NCBI RefSeq assembly: GCF_004359215.1 | Contig: NC_090610.1 | Coordinates: 6,282,773-6,346,772 of the forward strand | From: Bremia lactucae | Lineage: Eukaryota; Oomycota; Peronosporomycetes; Peronosporales; Peronosporaceae | DNA length: 64,000 nucleotides | Reading direction: 5' to 3' | Part shown: piece by piece, positions 19,091 through 30,599 of the stretch | Layout of the letters: every line of letters starts with the position of its first letter | How positions within the stretch are numbered: the stretch's first letter is position 1 | Position numbers and translations under genes: made by a program | Notes under the pieces: generated by a model | Database searches by the model: none | Seen by the model: only the letters and a program-made list of their open reading frames with translations | Told to the model about the DNA's origin: nothing

Positions 19091-20435
19091 GCAGGCCGGA
19101 TAATGAGCTCTCTCATTTAACGACTGTCATGTCGCCTATTCCTGAATCAATCCGTTCGGCTTACGCCAAATATGAAAAGTCTGTAGCTCTGCTACGAGCT
19201 CTACAGAACCCTGATTCAGGTATTAAATTGCTGGCACGTTTGCGTGCAAGGTTACATCGATTTTCTATCGATTACGACCTGTTGCTTTATTGCACAAACA
19301 CTGCGGACCCTCCGCGTGTCGTTGTTCCTCATGGTGAGGATTTGAAGTACCGAATCCTCTATGAGGCACACGATACTGTCCTTGGTGGTCGTTTTGGTAG
19401 AGAAAAGACCTACGGCTCTGTAAGCCAGATTTATTGTTGGCTCAACCCGATTTATGTCATATCTATCTTTATTTACGTTCCCAAACTTTACAAATGAGTC
19501 ACCACATACAATTGCACATGCGAAACTTGCCAACGGGTTAAACCCTCGGCGCATGCTGCTGCGCCACTGGCGAGCCTTCCCGTCCCCATAGATTGTTGAA
19601 AGTCCATCAATTTGGTTTTGCTTTTGGTCTACCAATAGATTCAGCCGGTACATCCGGCAAAGTGGTCTTTGTTGACCGATTGAGCAAAATGGCTCACTTA
19701 GCGGCCGTGCCGGATACCATTGATGGTGAACGTATACAGCAAGGCTGTTTATTGACCTCGTGTCTCGACAACACGGTTTGCCAGTGGCAATTGTCTCTGA
19801 TCGGGACCCTCGTTTCACGGGTAAATTTGGAAATCAATTTTCCGAGTGCTTGACACCAGATTGGATATGTCCACTGCAGACCATCCGCAGACCGATGGTT
19901 AAACTGACCGTATCAATCGCTTCATTGAAGACGTCTTACGCAGTGTGTGTGTGCTCAGACACCAAAGCGCTGGAGCTCAATGCTCCCAGTGGTGTAGTTT
20001 GCATTAAATGACGCTGTTTATGCATCTACAGGTTATGCTCCGTTCTATGTCAACGATCTCAACTACCCACGCGTTCCTATAACGATACCACTGCGTCGCT
20101 CAGGGCTTGTTAGGGGAGAATTAGCCGATAGGCTTGCTGATATCATGATATCAGCCCTGTTGCTATTCGGAAACACGTAACGAGTTTCTCACGACGCGAT
20201 TTAGTGTCTTAAGACATGTACGTGACACAATGGCTGATAACCAGGACAAACAAAAAGAACAAGCAGATGCTAAACGCAGAAGCTGTATTAATTCCTTTGC
20301 GATTAGAGGCCGGGTTTTATGAAACGCTAAAAATCTACCTTCTAACTTGGTTTCCGCGGTCTTCAAGACCAAATTGCTCCCGCTCTATATTGGATCATTT
20401 ACGGTCGTGGCCAAGAAGGCCTAGCTTATAGGCTA
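19072..20435 (+). pseudogene. Family B linker, H2C2 zinc domain and integrase
   Basis: A long open stretch starts MSDALSRRPDNELSHLTTVM (19072), the usual end of RNase H and linker, then YRILYEAHDTVLGGRFGREK and, in another frame, CETCQRVKPSAHA: the H2C2 zinc-binding region. The integrase core is shifted between frames, but LTDXAKW at 19670 and ADHPQTDG at about 19880 are visible. The C-terminal part at 20180-20435 has VFKTKLLPLYIGSFTVVAKK. The reading ends in GLAYRLNL, where foreign gag sequence is inserted. Confidence 0.75.
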
Positions 20436-20439
20436 AACC

Positions 20440-21003
20440 TCTAAACGCTCATTACCTGTCGTCTGCGCTGGAAAGCGCAGCGACAGGTAATGAGAGCGCT
20501 GTTCATAAAGGCGCAGCCGCTTCTCCGTTGAGTATAACCACAACGCCTTATGCTCAGACCATAATTCATAATGGTTCTGACATAGAGAATTTGGAGCCTT
20601 AAGCTCCGCCGATGACACTTGAACGTGCTCAGTCGGTGTCACAAGCCAGTCGTTTAGAACGTGGCTATGTGACGGGTGGCATTCCAAGGATGCCCCTCCA
20701 TCTAAAGGCCTCGTTTGAACGGGTTAAGAGCGTCGCTCCTAGAGCGCGCTCTTGTAGACGCACATAATTATTATGGCGTCTTTCAATCATGGAGGGCTCA
20801 GGGAAAATCGCTTGGGCGTATTTTCCCGATCCCGGTCGTGTTGCGTTCAAATGAAACGCCCGACCAATACGAGGCGGAATTCCTGCGCCGCACTCATCCG
20901 TATTTCGATGCGCTGAAACAGCGGTCGCCGCGAATTAATTTCGCCCGTTTGCGTGTGAAAGAAATCATGGGTGGTACTGTACCCCCTGTTTCTTCTCCTT
21001 ACT
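20440..21003 (+). pseudogene. Family C gag fragment inserted into family B integrase
   Basis: The fragment matches 35870-36370 and 12280-12510: ETIIHNGSD-type and GYVTGGIP blocks, then YYGVFQSWRAQGKSLGRIFP and RTHPYFDALKQRSPRINFAR. It sits between GLAYRLNL and SKLRTHPVFHVGLLKSYR, two blocks that are adjacent in gypsy integrases, so about 560 bp has been inserted. Neither an LTR nor a clear target duplication flanks it. Confidence 0.65.
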
Positions 21004-21490
21004 AGCAAGCTGCGTACACACCCAGTGTTCCACGTCGGCTTGCTTAAGTCTTATCGGAACCCTCCCCATGTGGACTTAAAGGCGCTTGCGCCGAGACAGG
21101 CGGTCATGCCGCAGATTGCTGCACCCTCACCAGGATCTCCAGCTGGTCCTCAAAACGAGGCTGCTGACGCTTCAGCGTTGAAAGACGGTCCCGAACCGCC
21201 TCAAAAGAGCTCTCAACCCGAGCAAGGACCTCGCGAAGAAGTTGCACCTCGTCCCTTAGATCATCAAATGCTTCCGCAGAAATTTCGACCACCTCCGCGC
21301 TGCTTGATTCACGGGGGGACCTTCGGTTTCGTGTGGAGAAACTTTTAAAGCGACGTCGTCGTAAGGGTCAATACCAGTATCTGGTAAAGTGGCTAGGGTA
21401 CCCCTCTTTGGCAAAAAGATTGCCCGTTGACGTTTTTGAGCACCAAGATCAGGGTCAACTCGCGTCAAGCGACGCTTTTCACCACTAGAC
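21004..21490 (+). pseudogene. Family B pol C-terminus with chromodomain
   Basis: SKLRTHPVFHVGLLKSYRNP (post-integrase region) is followed by a Pro/Ala/Glu-rich linker and, in the next frame, a chromodomain at 21309-21480: DLRFRVEKLLKRRRRKGQYQ, then YLVKWLGYPSLAK. The chromodomain is the targeting module of chromoviruses. A frameshift in the linker separates the two parts. No 3' LTR of family B is found; family A sequence follows. Confidence 0.75.
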
Positions 21491-21579
21491 GTGGGATTAG
21501 GGGGACCAATAGCCTCAGTGCGGCTTCGATCCATGGTTGTACGGTCAACCGAAGCACTGAAACATCGGCTAGGTCTTAC

Positions 21580-24190
21580 TTCGTTTTGTGGCATAAATGT
21601 CGAACGTAACTGGCCTTTGGCCTTAAGCTTGACAAAATCGAACCGAAGCTTCTGGCAGCATCTAACCGTGACGATGCCTGCCACTCGTTGATCAGATGGC
21701 CATCTTTGGAGCGTCCACAAGCGTGTGGATGTTTCACGAGTGAGTGCGATGGCCTCACTTGTGGTACGGTCATTAGTACGACTGCACAAGACCTCAAAAT
21801 GACAAACCGTACACTGTAGAATAAATTACCGACGGCTGTGCTCAGCACAGGCAGCGTCGAAGTTCGACTACTCGTATAAGCTGAATGTTGAGTAAACACG
21901 GATGCTTGCTTGTGAACAACATCCAATGAAAATTTAAACACATGTGTTCAAATGACAGTGCGAAAGTCCTAGATCGACAGGAGAGCCGATCGTAGAGTAT
22001 CTCGTTGGGGTCGCAACCACAGCAAGAGGTAGTTAGGGTGTATACGCTTCATATAAAAAAACTTGAGAGAATAATTCTTCAAGATTATGACGAAATAAAT
22101 TTTCAGAAACCTGCGGTAAACATTTCCCAGGTACCTATGAATATAAGTTTTAAAGAGGAAGCTGAGACATGATATGTCTCAGAAAACAACGGAACAAGAG
22201 TAGGTGCTATCCACTTGCTCTGATAGCTTCTTCGAAGTTTACTTCGAAGAAAACTGAATTGCCAACGGTCAAACCGGAACGGTTCTTGCGTGATTTGAGC
22301 AGTGGTAAAGTCAAGAAGATCTGCAAACTAATCACAGATGACAAATACGTGGCCGATATTCGGCCGGCAGCATTATTTCCTGAGAACGAACGGGTTGTCA
22401 GCAGCTCATCGATTGACGAAAGCGTCCTCAATGAGAAGACTTGGATTGAACGTTTTACGTCTCAATCCTGGGAGTCTTTGAAGACAGCATCGTGGGGAAA
22501 CGCGGTGTATGCCTTGTGAAATATCGAGGTGATCACCGACTGTCTTAAGCCAGCCGATGTCAAGGTACTTAAGAATTTCTTGGTTAGCAACCTACTTGCA
22601 CAAGCGCTCGCCAAAATGACGGTTTATATATCTTTTTACTCAAAAAATGCAAAATGGTTATGATTGCCTGATTGTCAGAGTTCCTTTGAAGCTATCAAGC
22701 GAACCTTGATGCTTGGCGATTGCAGACCAAGACAGACCTTTCTGTGACGCCAGCGATTTTGCGGCTAAGCGTTTGTGCAATATGACACAGACTGCGCAGA
22801 GAGCGTCGCTTCTTCTGCTATCAGTCGTGTTAGCTGTAACCAGCCGAGCCTAGTAATTCGATACCTGTCAAGACGCGCCGTGCAATGAATTATGCACTGA
22901 CCAAATCTAGAGTATATCGGTTAAAAGATAGACAGTTCATTGTTTACACGGACCATGCGTTTTAACGCACGGCCGTCATAGTCCGCACTACTCGAATAAA
23001 ATGGCGAGTTGTTTTTTTAATGCGGATTACAACTTTTACATAAGCCAGGTCAACTCAATTTCGCCGGTGATACACACTCGTATCGGCCTTAGTTTGAGTC
23101 GGCTGCATTATTTAACAGTAAAGATTCGCCCACTGTTTCAACACTGGCTCAATTGTTTCGTCGTCACATTATTTGACGACGCTAGTAAAGCCTTAAAAGC
23201 GGACAAGGCTCTTCAAATTTGATGGATCACCTCAGATGTTCATCACAAGAATATTTAATTAGCATTGTCGACATTGTATCGATCTCGTCAGATTGATAAT
23301 GACTTACTGTGACACTCTGCCATTGCTGGACACACCTCGAGTCGTCAATTGCACTAACAATAATATGCGCTTACGCATCACGCATGCGTGTCCTTTGGCA
23401 ACAATAAGCGGGCATCGTGGACGTGACTAAACGTATCTTAAGATAAGTCGTGATTTCTACAAGCCACGCCAGTTTGAGCTCGTAAGTACGTACGTCACGT
23501 GCTTGCGAGGTTTGTCAACGGGTGATGCAGTCCTTCATGCCGTACTTCATAACTGCATCTCTCTGTTTCGGCAGAATGCTGGCAGTCCGTAATAATGAGC
23601 TTCGTCTTCGGAATATTCAAGGACGCTCACGAGAATGCTAGTATTGTGCTGCGCCTTCGTCTTTATCGACACGATATTTCGACTCCATGGGTCCCTCCTT
23701 AAACTAATATCGGAACAAGATTTCCGGTTCACGGTGAGTTCTGGAAATCCGTGCTCCGTTCGCTACGAACTCATTTAAATTTTTAAGGTCTGACAATCCT
23801 GAATCAGATGGCAAGACAGAACATTTAAAATTCTCAAAGTGAAACATTGACGATATGTCCACTCGTTAACGTGCGAGAGGCATACACGCCCAGCTTTGAC
23901 GTTGAATCCCATCCTTCAAAGATACATAATCTTGACAATCTCGTCCAAAGGTTGTTGCGCAGGGCTTGAATCGCTCGTTCAGTCGACGAAAGGGTGATCG
24001 CAAATTCCGCTTGATCATCCGACCAATTCAGCGCAAATATGTTGCACTATCGTCGTCAAATGGTGACGTCAGTCATGCTTACGATCCACGTGATCTGTTT
24101 TTTTTCTCCACATCCATTCATAAACTCGAATGGTAAGAAGAGCACTTCTCGTAGAGCTTCTTAGACCATCGCGAGGGCAAAGTGGTTCGA
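21580..24190 (+). pseudogene. Ty3/gypsy family A remnant (protease end to chromodomain)
   Basis: Matches 41340-46700 in the same order but with large losses. 21600-22500 is the protease-RT linker (open stretch SSKFTSKKTELPTVKPERFL at 22169-22519). Reverse transcriptase is almost completely deleted. RNase H is at about 22690-22990 (QFIVYTDHAF). The H2C2 zinc and integrase region is at 23340-24000. A chromodomain-side remnant is at about 24100-24190. There is no own LTR on either side. Confidence 0.65.
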
Positions 24191-24209
24191 ACAAGCTGGT
24201 GTCTCGCTA

Positions 24210-24785
24210 GAGTTGCATGCCCTCAAGTGAGAAGCCTTAAGAAAGTACGCCTCCCTAAGGGCATGCATTGCATCCTTTGCGCAGCAGGGACATGGGTCTC
24301 CCCACGATAGGCAAGGTAACCCTGCCTCTCTCGACAAACGATGCAGCTTAAAGCGGGCACCGTCTATAAGATATTTTTATATAGTTTGCGTACCGTAGCT
24401 AGTTTGTCTAGCCTGCTCTCGTGGCCGGCCTTTGATACATTTTGTGCAAAAGCATCCCATCTTGGAACGCTTTTCACAGTACAGTCGATGTCGATAGTAA
24501 GGCATCGATGAAGAACTCGGGTTCATCATCACCAGGGCTGTGACGCCTTAATGAGTCCACCAATGGAATTTAATATCGATCTTTGGTTATTATAGACCAA
24601 CAATTAAGTGGCCAGTGGCCTTCGCGGGCAATCAAGGCTTTTCTGAAGAGCGACACGCAATACGTATTGCGACCCCTCTCATCTTGACTAATTTCAGCAA
24701 TCGATCTAGCATTCTTTTGGAGGTGCAATTTATGATCACTTCGTTTCTGGTGATGCCCGTCAAGTACAGTTAACGAGGGGGGCAA
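24210..24785 (-). pseudogene. Family A antisense ORF, copy 3
   Basis: On the minus strand the core reads YXIPLVDSLRRHSPGDDEPE followed by FFIDALLS, the same block as in the other copies. Upstream (24620-24785) is the end of the N-terminal module. It is antisense to the plus-strand pol remnant at 21580-24190, as expected for this family. It contains stops, one directly within the core. A family C LTR cuts it at about 24787. Confidence 0.6.
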
Positions 24786-24786
24786 T

Positions 24787-25260
24787 CACTTCGTGTCAAG
24801 TTGATGAAGTGCCAATCGAGTGATGCACACATAGTTACACACCTTTATGTATGTGATGCATACATGTGCATTCACATTTAAGGGGATGATGTCTGACGTC
24901 ATCTGCAAGCGGAATTATTAAGAATAATATGTAAGTCGTACATCTATAGCGATGACATCTAAATATCTGGTAAAAAGGTTTTATGCTCAATACAAAAAAA
25001 TATAAATCCGTCTCAAATTTTCTCTCTGATACACGTTGCGATCGAGAAGACGGTTAACTGCTTTCTGCCGTCACCTGTTTAAGATTACAAGTTTGTTGTG
25101 TGAGAACGCCTTAGGCATCTATCGACTACCTCGCTGTGCATGCAAGTGTGTGCGTTGTAGTGCGATGACACTCTTGATACACCGACCTACACTTGTCGGC
25201 ACGAGTAGTCCTTTCCACGACCCATTTCTTGAAGCGTGTCAATTAGGATGAACCTCAATA
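24787..25260 (+). repeat. Family C 5' LTR (plus orientation, 5'-truncated)
   Basis: Matches the reverse complement of 34790-35327, including the palindromic GATGATGTCTGACGTCATC at about 24885-24903, the ATCTGGTAAAAAGGTTTTATG block, a TATA-like ATATAAATCCGTC and the CGAGAAGACGG stretch. It precedes gag and pol of the same orientation, so it is taken as the 5' LTR of the family C element. Confidence 0.65.
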
Positions 25261-25627
25261 TCGATTGGGCTTATTTCCATACCTTTCCAAACATCATCGG
25301 GAGGTGGATGAGCACTTGGTGCAGGAGTTCGGTGAGCAAGCCGTGGTCAGCCGCGTAGTTTGTTATTCTGAGAAACATGTTATTTAGTTAAGCAGTTCGA
25401 GGCGTTTGTGCTCGGACAGCGTGTGGTCGCATCCGAGGTACATAGCCATACTGCGGCGGAGTCCAACATTCATACTCAGAATGAGCCCAGGCGTGCGCAG
25501 GCTCAAAATGAAGTTCTTAACAGGATTGTTGAGACGCTCTCTGCCTGGATGGACCCACTCAAGGTTAAGAAGACTACAGCGGACACGATTGAACAGCGGC
25601 TTTAGCCGTAAGCAATGTTGTGTGACG

Positions 25628-25632
25628 CAGCT
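25628..25632. repeat. Target-site duplication CAGCT of the copia element (left copy)
   Basis: Identical to 30143-30147 on the other side of the element. Removing the element and one copy restores a continuous gag frame. Confidence 0.9.
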
Positions 25633-25840
25633 TGTTAAAACGTAAATTACGAAGTGATTTATTTAATGTCCATAGTTCACGAGGGGTTCGTCTAAGCCTT
25701 CCATCTACGAAACTTCTTTGGTGGATACTTCTCTAGATATCTCTTCTCTGCAATCCGTTTATCCACTTTGAAGTCTTATTCTGTCGTGGCTGACGGGTGC
25801 CCATCTGCAGAGCGGTGCAACTGTTGCCACATTCGCAACA
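25633..25840 (-). repeat. Copia 3' LTR
   Basis: 208 bp, pairs with 29936-30142. In element orientation it starts at 25840 (TGTTGCGAATGTGG) and ends at 25633. Confidence 0.95.
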
Positions 25841-25859
25841 CTCCCACTCACCGCTACTG

Positions 25860-26430
25860 CATAGAATTTGCTTTCTTGATTCCACTTGCTTCACGCAAAA
25901 AGTTTAACGTCTTGGTTCCTAGTCCCTTAGTCAACATGTCAGCAAGCTGATGCTTCGTTTTACTTTAGTCAATCTTGAGTGTTCCGCGCTTCACGTTTTC
26001 GCGAATAAAATGATGACGACTATCCACATGCTTCGTTCTTGCATGATATTCAGCATTATTTGCCAGTGCAATCGCTCCATGGTTATCTTCTTAGACAAAC
26101 GTTCCTTCCACTTGCTCGCGACTCATGTCCTTCAGCATAGAACGCTACCAAATCACCTCTTGTGTACAGACGTTTAGAGCCATGTAATCAGCTTCGGCGG
26201 AGCTGAGAGCGACAGTCCTTCGATACTTAGACTTAAACACCACTGGAGCATTTCCAATCGTTACCATAACTCCAGCGACGGAACGCCGGCCATCTATGTT
26301 GCTGCCATAGTCAGCGTCCGTAAATGCTTCGGTAGTAAACATTCTGGAACCTTCATCATACTTAAGGCCGTAATCTCGAGTTGACATCAGATATCGAAGA
26401 ACGCGAGCTGCCTTCCAGTGCTACACTCCG
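25860..26430 (-). pseudogene. Copia RNase H
   Basis: DYGLKYDEGSRMFTTEAFTD, then ADYGSNIDGRRSVAGVMVTI and VALSSAEADYMALNVCTQEV at 26145-26387. The remainder (HARTKHVDSRHHFIRE-like) continues in other frames to about 25860, just before the purine tract and 3' LTR. It is copia-specific in the SSAEAEY-type block. Confidence 0.85.
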
Positions 26431-26534
26431 GGGTTTTCTAGGAAGCGTGACAACTGCGTCACCACATACGCGATGTCTGGTCGCGTACACGTCGTGATGT
26501 ACATGAAACATCCAATTAAGGAACGGTAAGGTCT

Positions 26535-27420
26535 TTATCTCATTTCAGCACGTTCATCTTCTGTAGATGGTGACAGCATCTTCGACAGCTTCAGGTCAGA
26601 AGCGCATGGGTTCTCGACCGTCTTTGCGCTTTGCTGATTGAAGTGTTCTACATAGTCATCGATGTATCGGCTTTGCTTGATCATGACGGTTTCTTTAATC
26701 TTGTCATAGTCAATCTCCATACCCAAAATAAACTTCACCGTGCCCAGCTCTTTCATTTTAAGAGCGGTTTTTAGAGCCATCTTGACTTCATGTATCTCCT
26801 CGCTCGTCCTTGCAGCGATGATCATATCATCCACGTAGAGACATACGTACACGAATCCGCTTCGAGTATGCTTTACATAAACACATTGGTTTGCATCACA
26901 GCTCTTGAAATTGCTACGTGTCGAATTGTCTTGTTCCAAGCACTTGCTGCTTGCTTCAAACCATAGATAGCCTTCTCAAGCTTGCATATCATGCCCTTAG
27001 CGTTCTCCACACCTAATGGAACTTCCATGTATACCATTTCCTTCAAGCCACTATTAAGGAACGCTGTATCTGCGTCCAGCTGCTCCATACAATAGCCGAC
27101 TGCCGCACACACAGCAAGTACAACTCGTATAGAGTTCATTTTTGCCACTGGTGAGTTTGTTTCCAAGAAGTCAACTCCAAACGTCTGTTTGAGCCCTTGA
27201 GCTACCAGGCGAGCCTTGTATCGAATCACTCGACCATTTTCGTCACGCTTTTTAGTGAAAAGTTAACGGCACCCGATTGAGCGGGCAGTCTCTCCAAGTG
27301 GAAAAAGAGCCCATGTCTGCTTCTTGGCGTGTGACTGTAGTTCTGCATCACCACTGGCAATAGCCTCTGCATACGTGTTTGGCGTGTCGGGAACGTCATT
27401 AATGCTCGCAGCATATACTA
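26535..27420 (-). pseudogene. Copia reverse transcriptase
   Basis: RYKARLVAQGLKQTFGVDFL at about 27170-27229, QLDADTAFLNSGLKEMVYME, KLEKAIYGLKQAASAWNK, then in the next frame FVYVCLYVDDMIIAARTSEE with the catalytic YVDD at 26826-26837 intact. ILGMEIDY follows. This is the typical copia RT; a frameshift separates the two halves near 26930. Confidence 0.9.
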
Positions 27421-27842
27421 GTACTACCTCGGCAAGCAAGCCTTTTTTGTCAATCCTTATCCTAGCACGCTTCGGGGATGGAGGTCCATCGCTCCAGTGA
27501 AGCTCATCATTACCGGCCGAACTATTTTTTAGTAAAAATGCAGGCTCTCTGGAACGTCTCGAATTCCCCGCCTCGGGGTGACACCAAGCGGTCGTCATAA
27601 ACACCTTGTGGTGGTGATCGATACTCTGTCAGCTCCCATCCAATTGAATTTTGAATCTAGTGTTGTCACTTGTAGTTGCTTTGGTTCATGCTCGGCTTCC
27701 ATCTCGTTCATCTCTACACCCAGTACAGGTTCGTCGGCAGATTCCATGGGCTCGTCTCTTGACTGCTGGTGCTCCTCAGGTAGGGGGCGCTTCCCGCATC
27801 ATTGTCCTTGATTACATAAATCACCATTCCAGGCTGCGGCGA

Positions 27843-29100
27843 CTACGTGTCATATATACCGCCCACCTCTCGCTCGTCCAGCTTAATTGAACGTGAAACC
27901 TTGACCTTGGAAGCATCGTAGTCAAATAGACGGTAACCTTTTGCAATCTCGGGGTATCCTAGGAACATACAGCGATAACTCTTGGTCTCGAGTTTTGTCC
28001 TCTTCATATTGTCGATATGAGCATATCCTTTCGATCCAAACCCACGCAAGTGATCGATTCAGGGCTTAACCTTGAACCTTAACTCGTACGGCGTCGAGTC
28101 AGCATGTGCCGCGTTGGCAGAACGATAAATTAAGTACACTGTTGTGCTTACAGCGTCCGCCCACCATACAGTCGGTACCCCTTTGTAGTGTAGCATGCTA
28201 CGTGCCTTCTCCATGATCGTGCAGTTCATGCGTTCCGCAACTCCATTCTGCTGAGGACTGTACGGAACGGCTCGTTGATGCATGATACCCTTTCGACGGT
28301 ACATTTTGAAACTGTGTTGTTTATGAACTCCGTTCCATTGTCAGAACGTTGACACTTCACAAGTTCACCCATTGGTTTTCATAAAATGCCAGGAAATCCA
28401 TGAGTTTGCCGGCCACCTCGCTCTTGTGTTTTATGAAGTATGCTACTACATACCGTGAGTAGTCATCCACGATTGTCAGAACATACTTGGCACCACCCTT
28501 TGATAGCGTTTTAATTGGACCCATCACATCCGCGTGTACTAATTCCAGCACACGTGATGTCTTCGTCAGTCTTCGCGAAGGAAACGACTTCACAGTTTGC
28601 TTGCCCTTCATGCATCCTCCGCATAAGGTCTCGATACCCTGCTTCACCACAGGCATTCCATTTGTGGAAATCTGTGTCTTACTCAATACTTTCTTGCTTG
28701 GTGTCCCATCCATGCGTGCCATAACTCCCACTCACTATCGGCACCAGAGTATTGTACAAGCCGTGCTTCCTCTTGCTGACAGTCTAGCAGGTACGCTTTT
28801 CCGATCTTTTTCCCTACAGCAATTGCGCTACAGTCACCCAGAATTGTACACGAGGGACGCTTGAACGATATTCAAACCGCGTTCCGCGAATCGTCCGACC
28901 GACAGCAGTCGTCAGTCGAGTCCTGGGATGTACAAGACGTCCATCGTCTTGATACGCATATTGGTAATGCCGGTTAGCTTCACTGTTCCTCTTCCATGGA
29001 CCCTCAACTTTTTTCCGTTAGCGATAGAAACTTCAACGCCAACATCCAGTGATTCGTAGTCGAAGAGGTCAGAGCGATACGGAGTCATGTGCGATGTAGC
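27843..29100 (-). pseudogene. Copia protease and integrase
   Basis: After the zinc knuckle, WLIDSE at about 29095-29110 is the protease active-site remnant (normally WLIDSG). The GAG-pre-integrase motif ELWHARMGH lies at about 28725. Integrase blocks: CGGCMKGKQ, HADVMGPIK, VDDYSRYVVAYFIKHKSE, SDNGTEF, then NGVAERMNCTIMEKARSML and, at 27843-28049, GYAHIDNMKRTKLETKSYRC and FLGYPEIAKGYRLFDYD. The acidic triad region is recognisable, but frameshifts separate the blocks. Confidence 0.85.
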
Positions 29101-29110
29101 TCGCTATCGA

Positions 29111-29828
29111 TTAGCCAACCTTTAAGACGTTCCCACCCACGGCAAAAACGGCATCATTATCTTTACCGCGTCTCTGTCTTGGACAGTCTCGTTTCATATG
29201 ACCGACTTGGTCACACCCAAAGCATTTGCCCAAGAACACACCACCGTGAATTCGTGGAGCGTATCGCCTGCGATCGTGTCCTCGACCCCCTTTTATCTTT
29301 CTAGTGTTCACAGTGGCTTGAAACGCCTTTTTCATGCTACTATCCTTTGACTGTAAAAGCTCTTGCTCCTTGAGTAGCTTCTCCCTCACCTCAATTATTG
29401 ATACTTCTCTTGTGTTCTCCACAATGGAGACAATCATCTCGTACTCAGGAGAAAGACTGCTCAATAATCCCACTAACTGCCTTGCCTCATCAACAGGCCC
29501 CTAGCGTCTGCAATCCGATGACTAGCTCGTCAAAATCGTCCAGATGCCATAGACGTACCGTTCTCCATCTTGAACTCGTGAAGACGACGTTTCATGGTGA
29601 CACGATTGTGCAGAGTAGAACAGTTATAAAGTCTCTTTTTTGCACATTACACGCATGCATGGCACGAGTTGCTGGCCGAATCTTGGTCTGGCGTTAAAGT
29701 TCCACGCCTTGAGCGATGATCCCGAGTGCTTTCGCGTCATTAACGAGCCACACGTCTTTAATCTCGTTCTCGGGCTTCACGACCTCAAAATGCGCTAACA
29801 GACCCTTCCGTGCAAGCGTCCTGCGCAT
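29111..29828 (-). pseudogene. Copia gag with intact zinc knuckle
   Basis: Likely start at 29828 (MRRTLARKGLLAHFEVVKPE). Further on, SSLSPEYEMIVSIVENTREV and KLLKEQELLQSKDSSMKKAF lead to the CX2CX4HX4C knuckle CFGCDQVGHMKRDC at about 29187-29228. The arrangement is that of a Ty1/copia UBN2-type gag. The first half contains a stop and frame changes; the second half is open for 120 codons. It packages and binds element RNA in functional relatives. Confidence 0.8.
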
Positions 29829-29935
29829 ATTGTACTCCTAGTGGATTTTTTCTAACTCACTAGGAGGAATTCTGTTCGCTTCGAGGTCATGTCTTAAGCG
29901 GTTTCGTCAAAAGTCAGCCCTTTTGGCTGTTAACC

Positions 29936-30142
29936 TGTTAAGAAGTAAATTACGAAGTGATTTATTTAAGGTCTTAGTTCACGAGGGGTTAGTCTAAGCC
30001 TTTAATCTACGAATTTTCTTTAGTGGATACTTTTCTAGATATCTCTTCTTTGCTATCCGTTTATCCACTTTGAGGTCTAATTCTGTCGTGGGTGATGGGT
30101 GCCCATTTGTAGAGCGGTGTAACTGTAGCCATATTCGCAACA
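29936..30142 (-). repeat. Copia 5' LTR
   Basis: 207 bp. In element orientation it starts at 30142 (TGTTGCGAATATGG) and ends at 29936. The sequence after it (GGTTAACAGCC) shows no standard primer-binding site that can be named with confidence. Confidence 0.95.
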
Positions 30143-30147
30143 CAGCT
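30143..30147. repeat. Target-site duplication CAGCT of the copia element (right copy)
   Basis: Identical to 25628-25632. Confidence 0.9.
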
Positions 30148-30599
30148 CATCGAGGACGGATGGTGCGTACGCCATGTTCCGTTTTGCGCGGTAAGGCCTC
30201 CGAGCAGGCGTACTCGGCGTTTATGCCGGAAAGTAAGGCGTTCCCTTTGTGGGAGATTTATGACCAAGAATCGCCCCATGTATCAGGCACCGAACAACAA
30301 GTGTCGCTTCAGGCGCACTTCGTTAAAGTGCGACAGGTAAAGCAATATTTCCAGGAATATGTGGAGAAGATGCGCTTGCTGTCGGCATCCATTACAGTGG
30401 ATCCGACACCGAAATACATTAAAGAGCTCACGTTTATGACCGGACTGCTGCACGGCTCATCGCGACAGGCTGTTTATAGAAAGACGTCGTCGACGATGAA
30501 AGCGTCGATACAAGCTGCCTTAGCTTTGGAGCAATCCTATAAAAGTGCCTTGACAACAGCTTGATATAAGCCGTCGCCACAAGGCTGGATGCCACTCCT

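Larger units (their letters stand above)
25633..30142 (-). mobile_element. Complete Ty1/copia retrotransposon, 4510 bp, decayed
   Basis: LTRs at 25633-25840 and 29936-30142, starting TGTTGCG and ending TTAACA on the minus strand. Perfect 5-bp target duplication CAGCT at 25628-25632 and 30143-30147. The internal order on the minus strand is gag, protease, integrase, RT, RNase H, the copia order (integrase before RT). A purine-rich stretch (GTGAGTGGGAG) precedes the 3' LTR. The LTRs differ at about 20 of 207 positions by hand count, and the coding region is frameshifted in many places, so it is old. It lies in the capsid region of a family C gypsy element. Confidence 0.95.
25330..30564 (+). pseudogene. 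Family C gag, split by a Ty1/copia insertion
   Basis: The left part (25408-25627) reads NEPRRAQAQNEVLNRIVETL and then meets two stop codons. The right part (30148-30564) reads LRGKASEQAYSAFMPESKAF, SLQAHFVKVRQVKQYFQEYV and KYIKELTFMTGLLHGSSRQA, a clear retrotransposon capsid. Both halves are in the same frame across the 4.5-kb copia insertion once one copy of the 5-bp duplication is ignored. The two stop codons in the left half show decay independent of the insertion. Confidence 0.75.

Noticed and set aside
19252..19818. 188-aa minus-strand ORF
   Set aside because: It is opposite to the family B H2C2 and integrase region, which has clear conserved blocks on the plus strand.
21256..21789. 177-aa minus-strand ORF
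   Set aside because: It is the shadow of the family B chromodomain and linker on the plus strand, with no recognisable motif.
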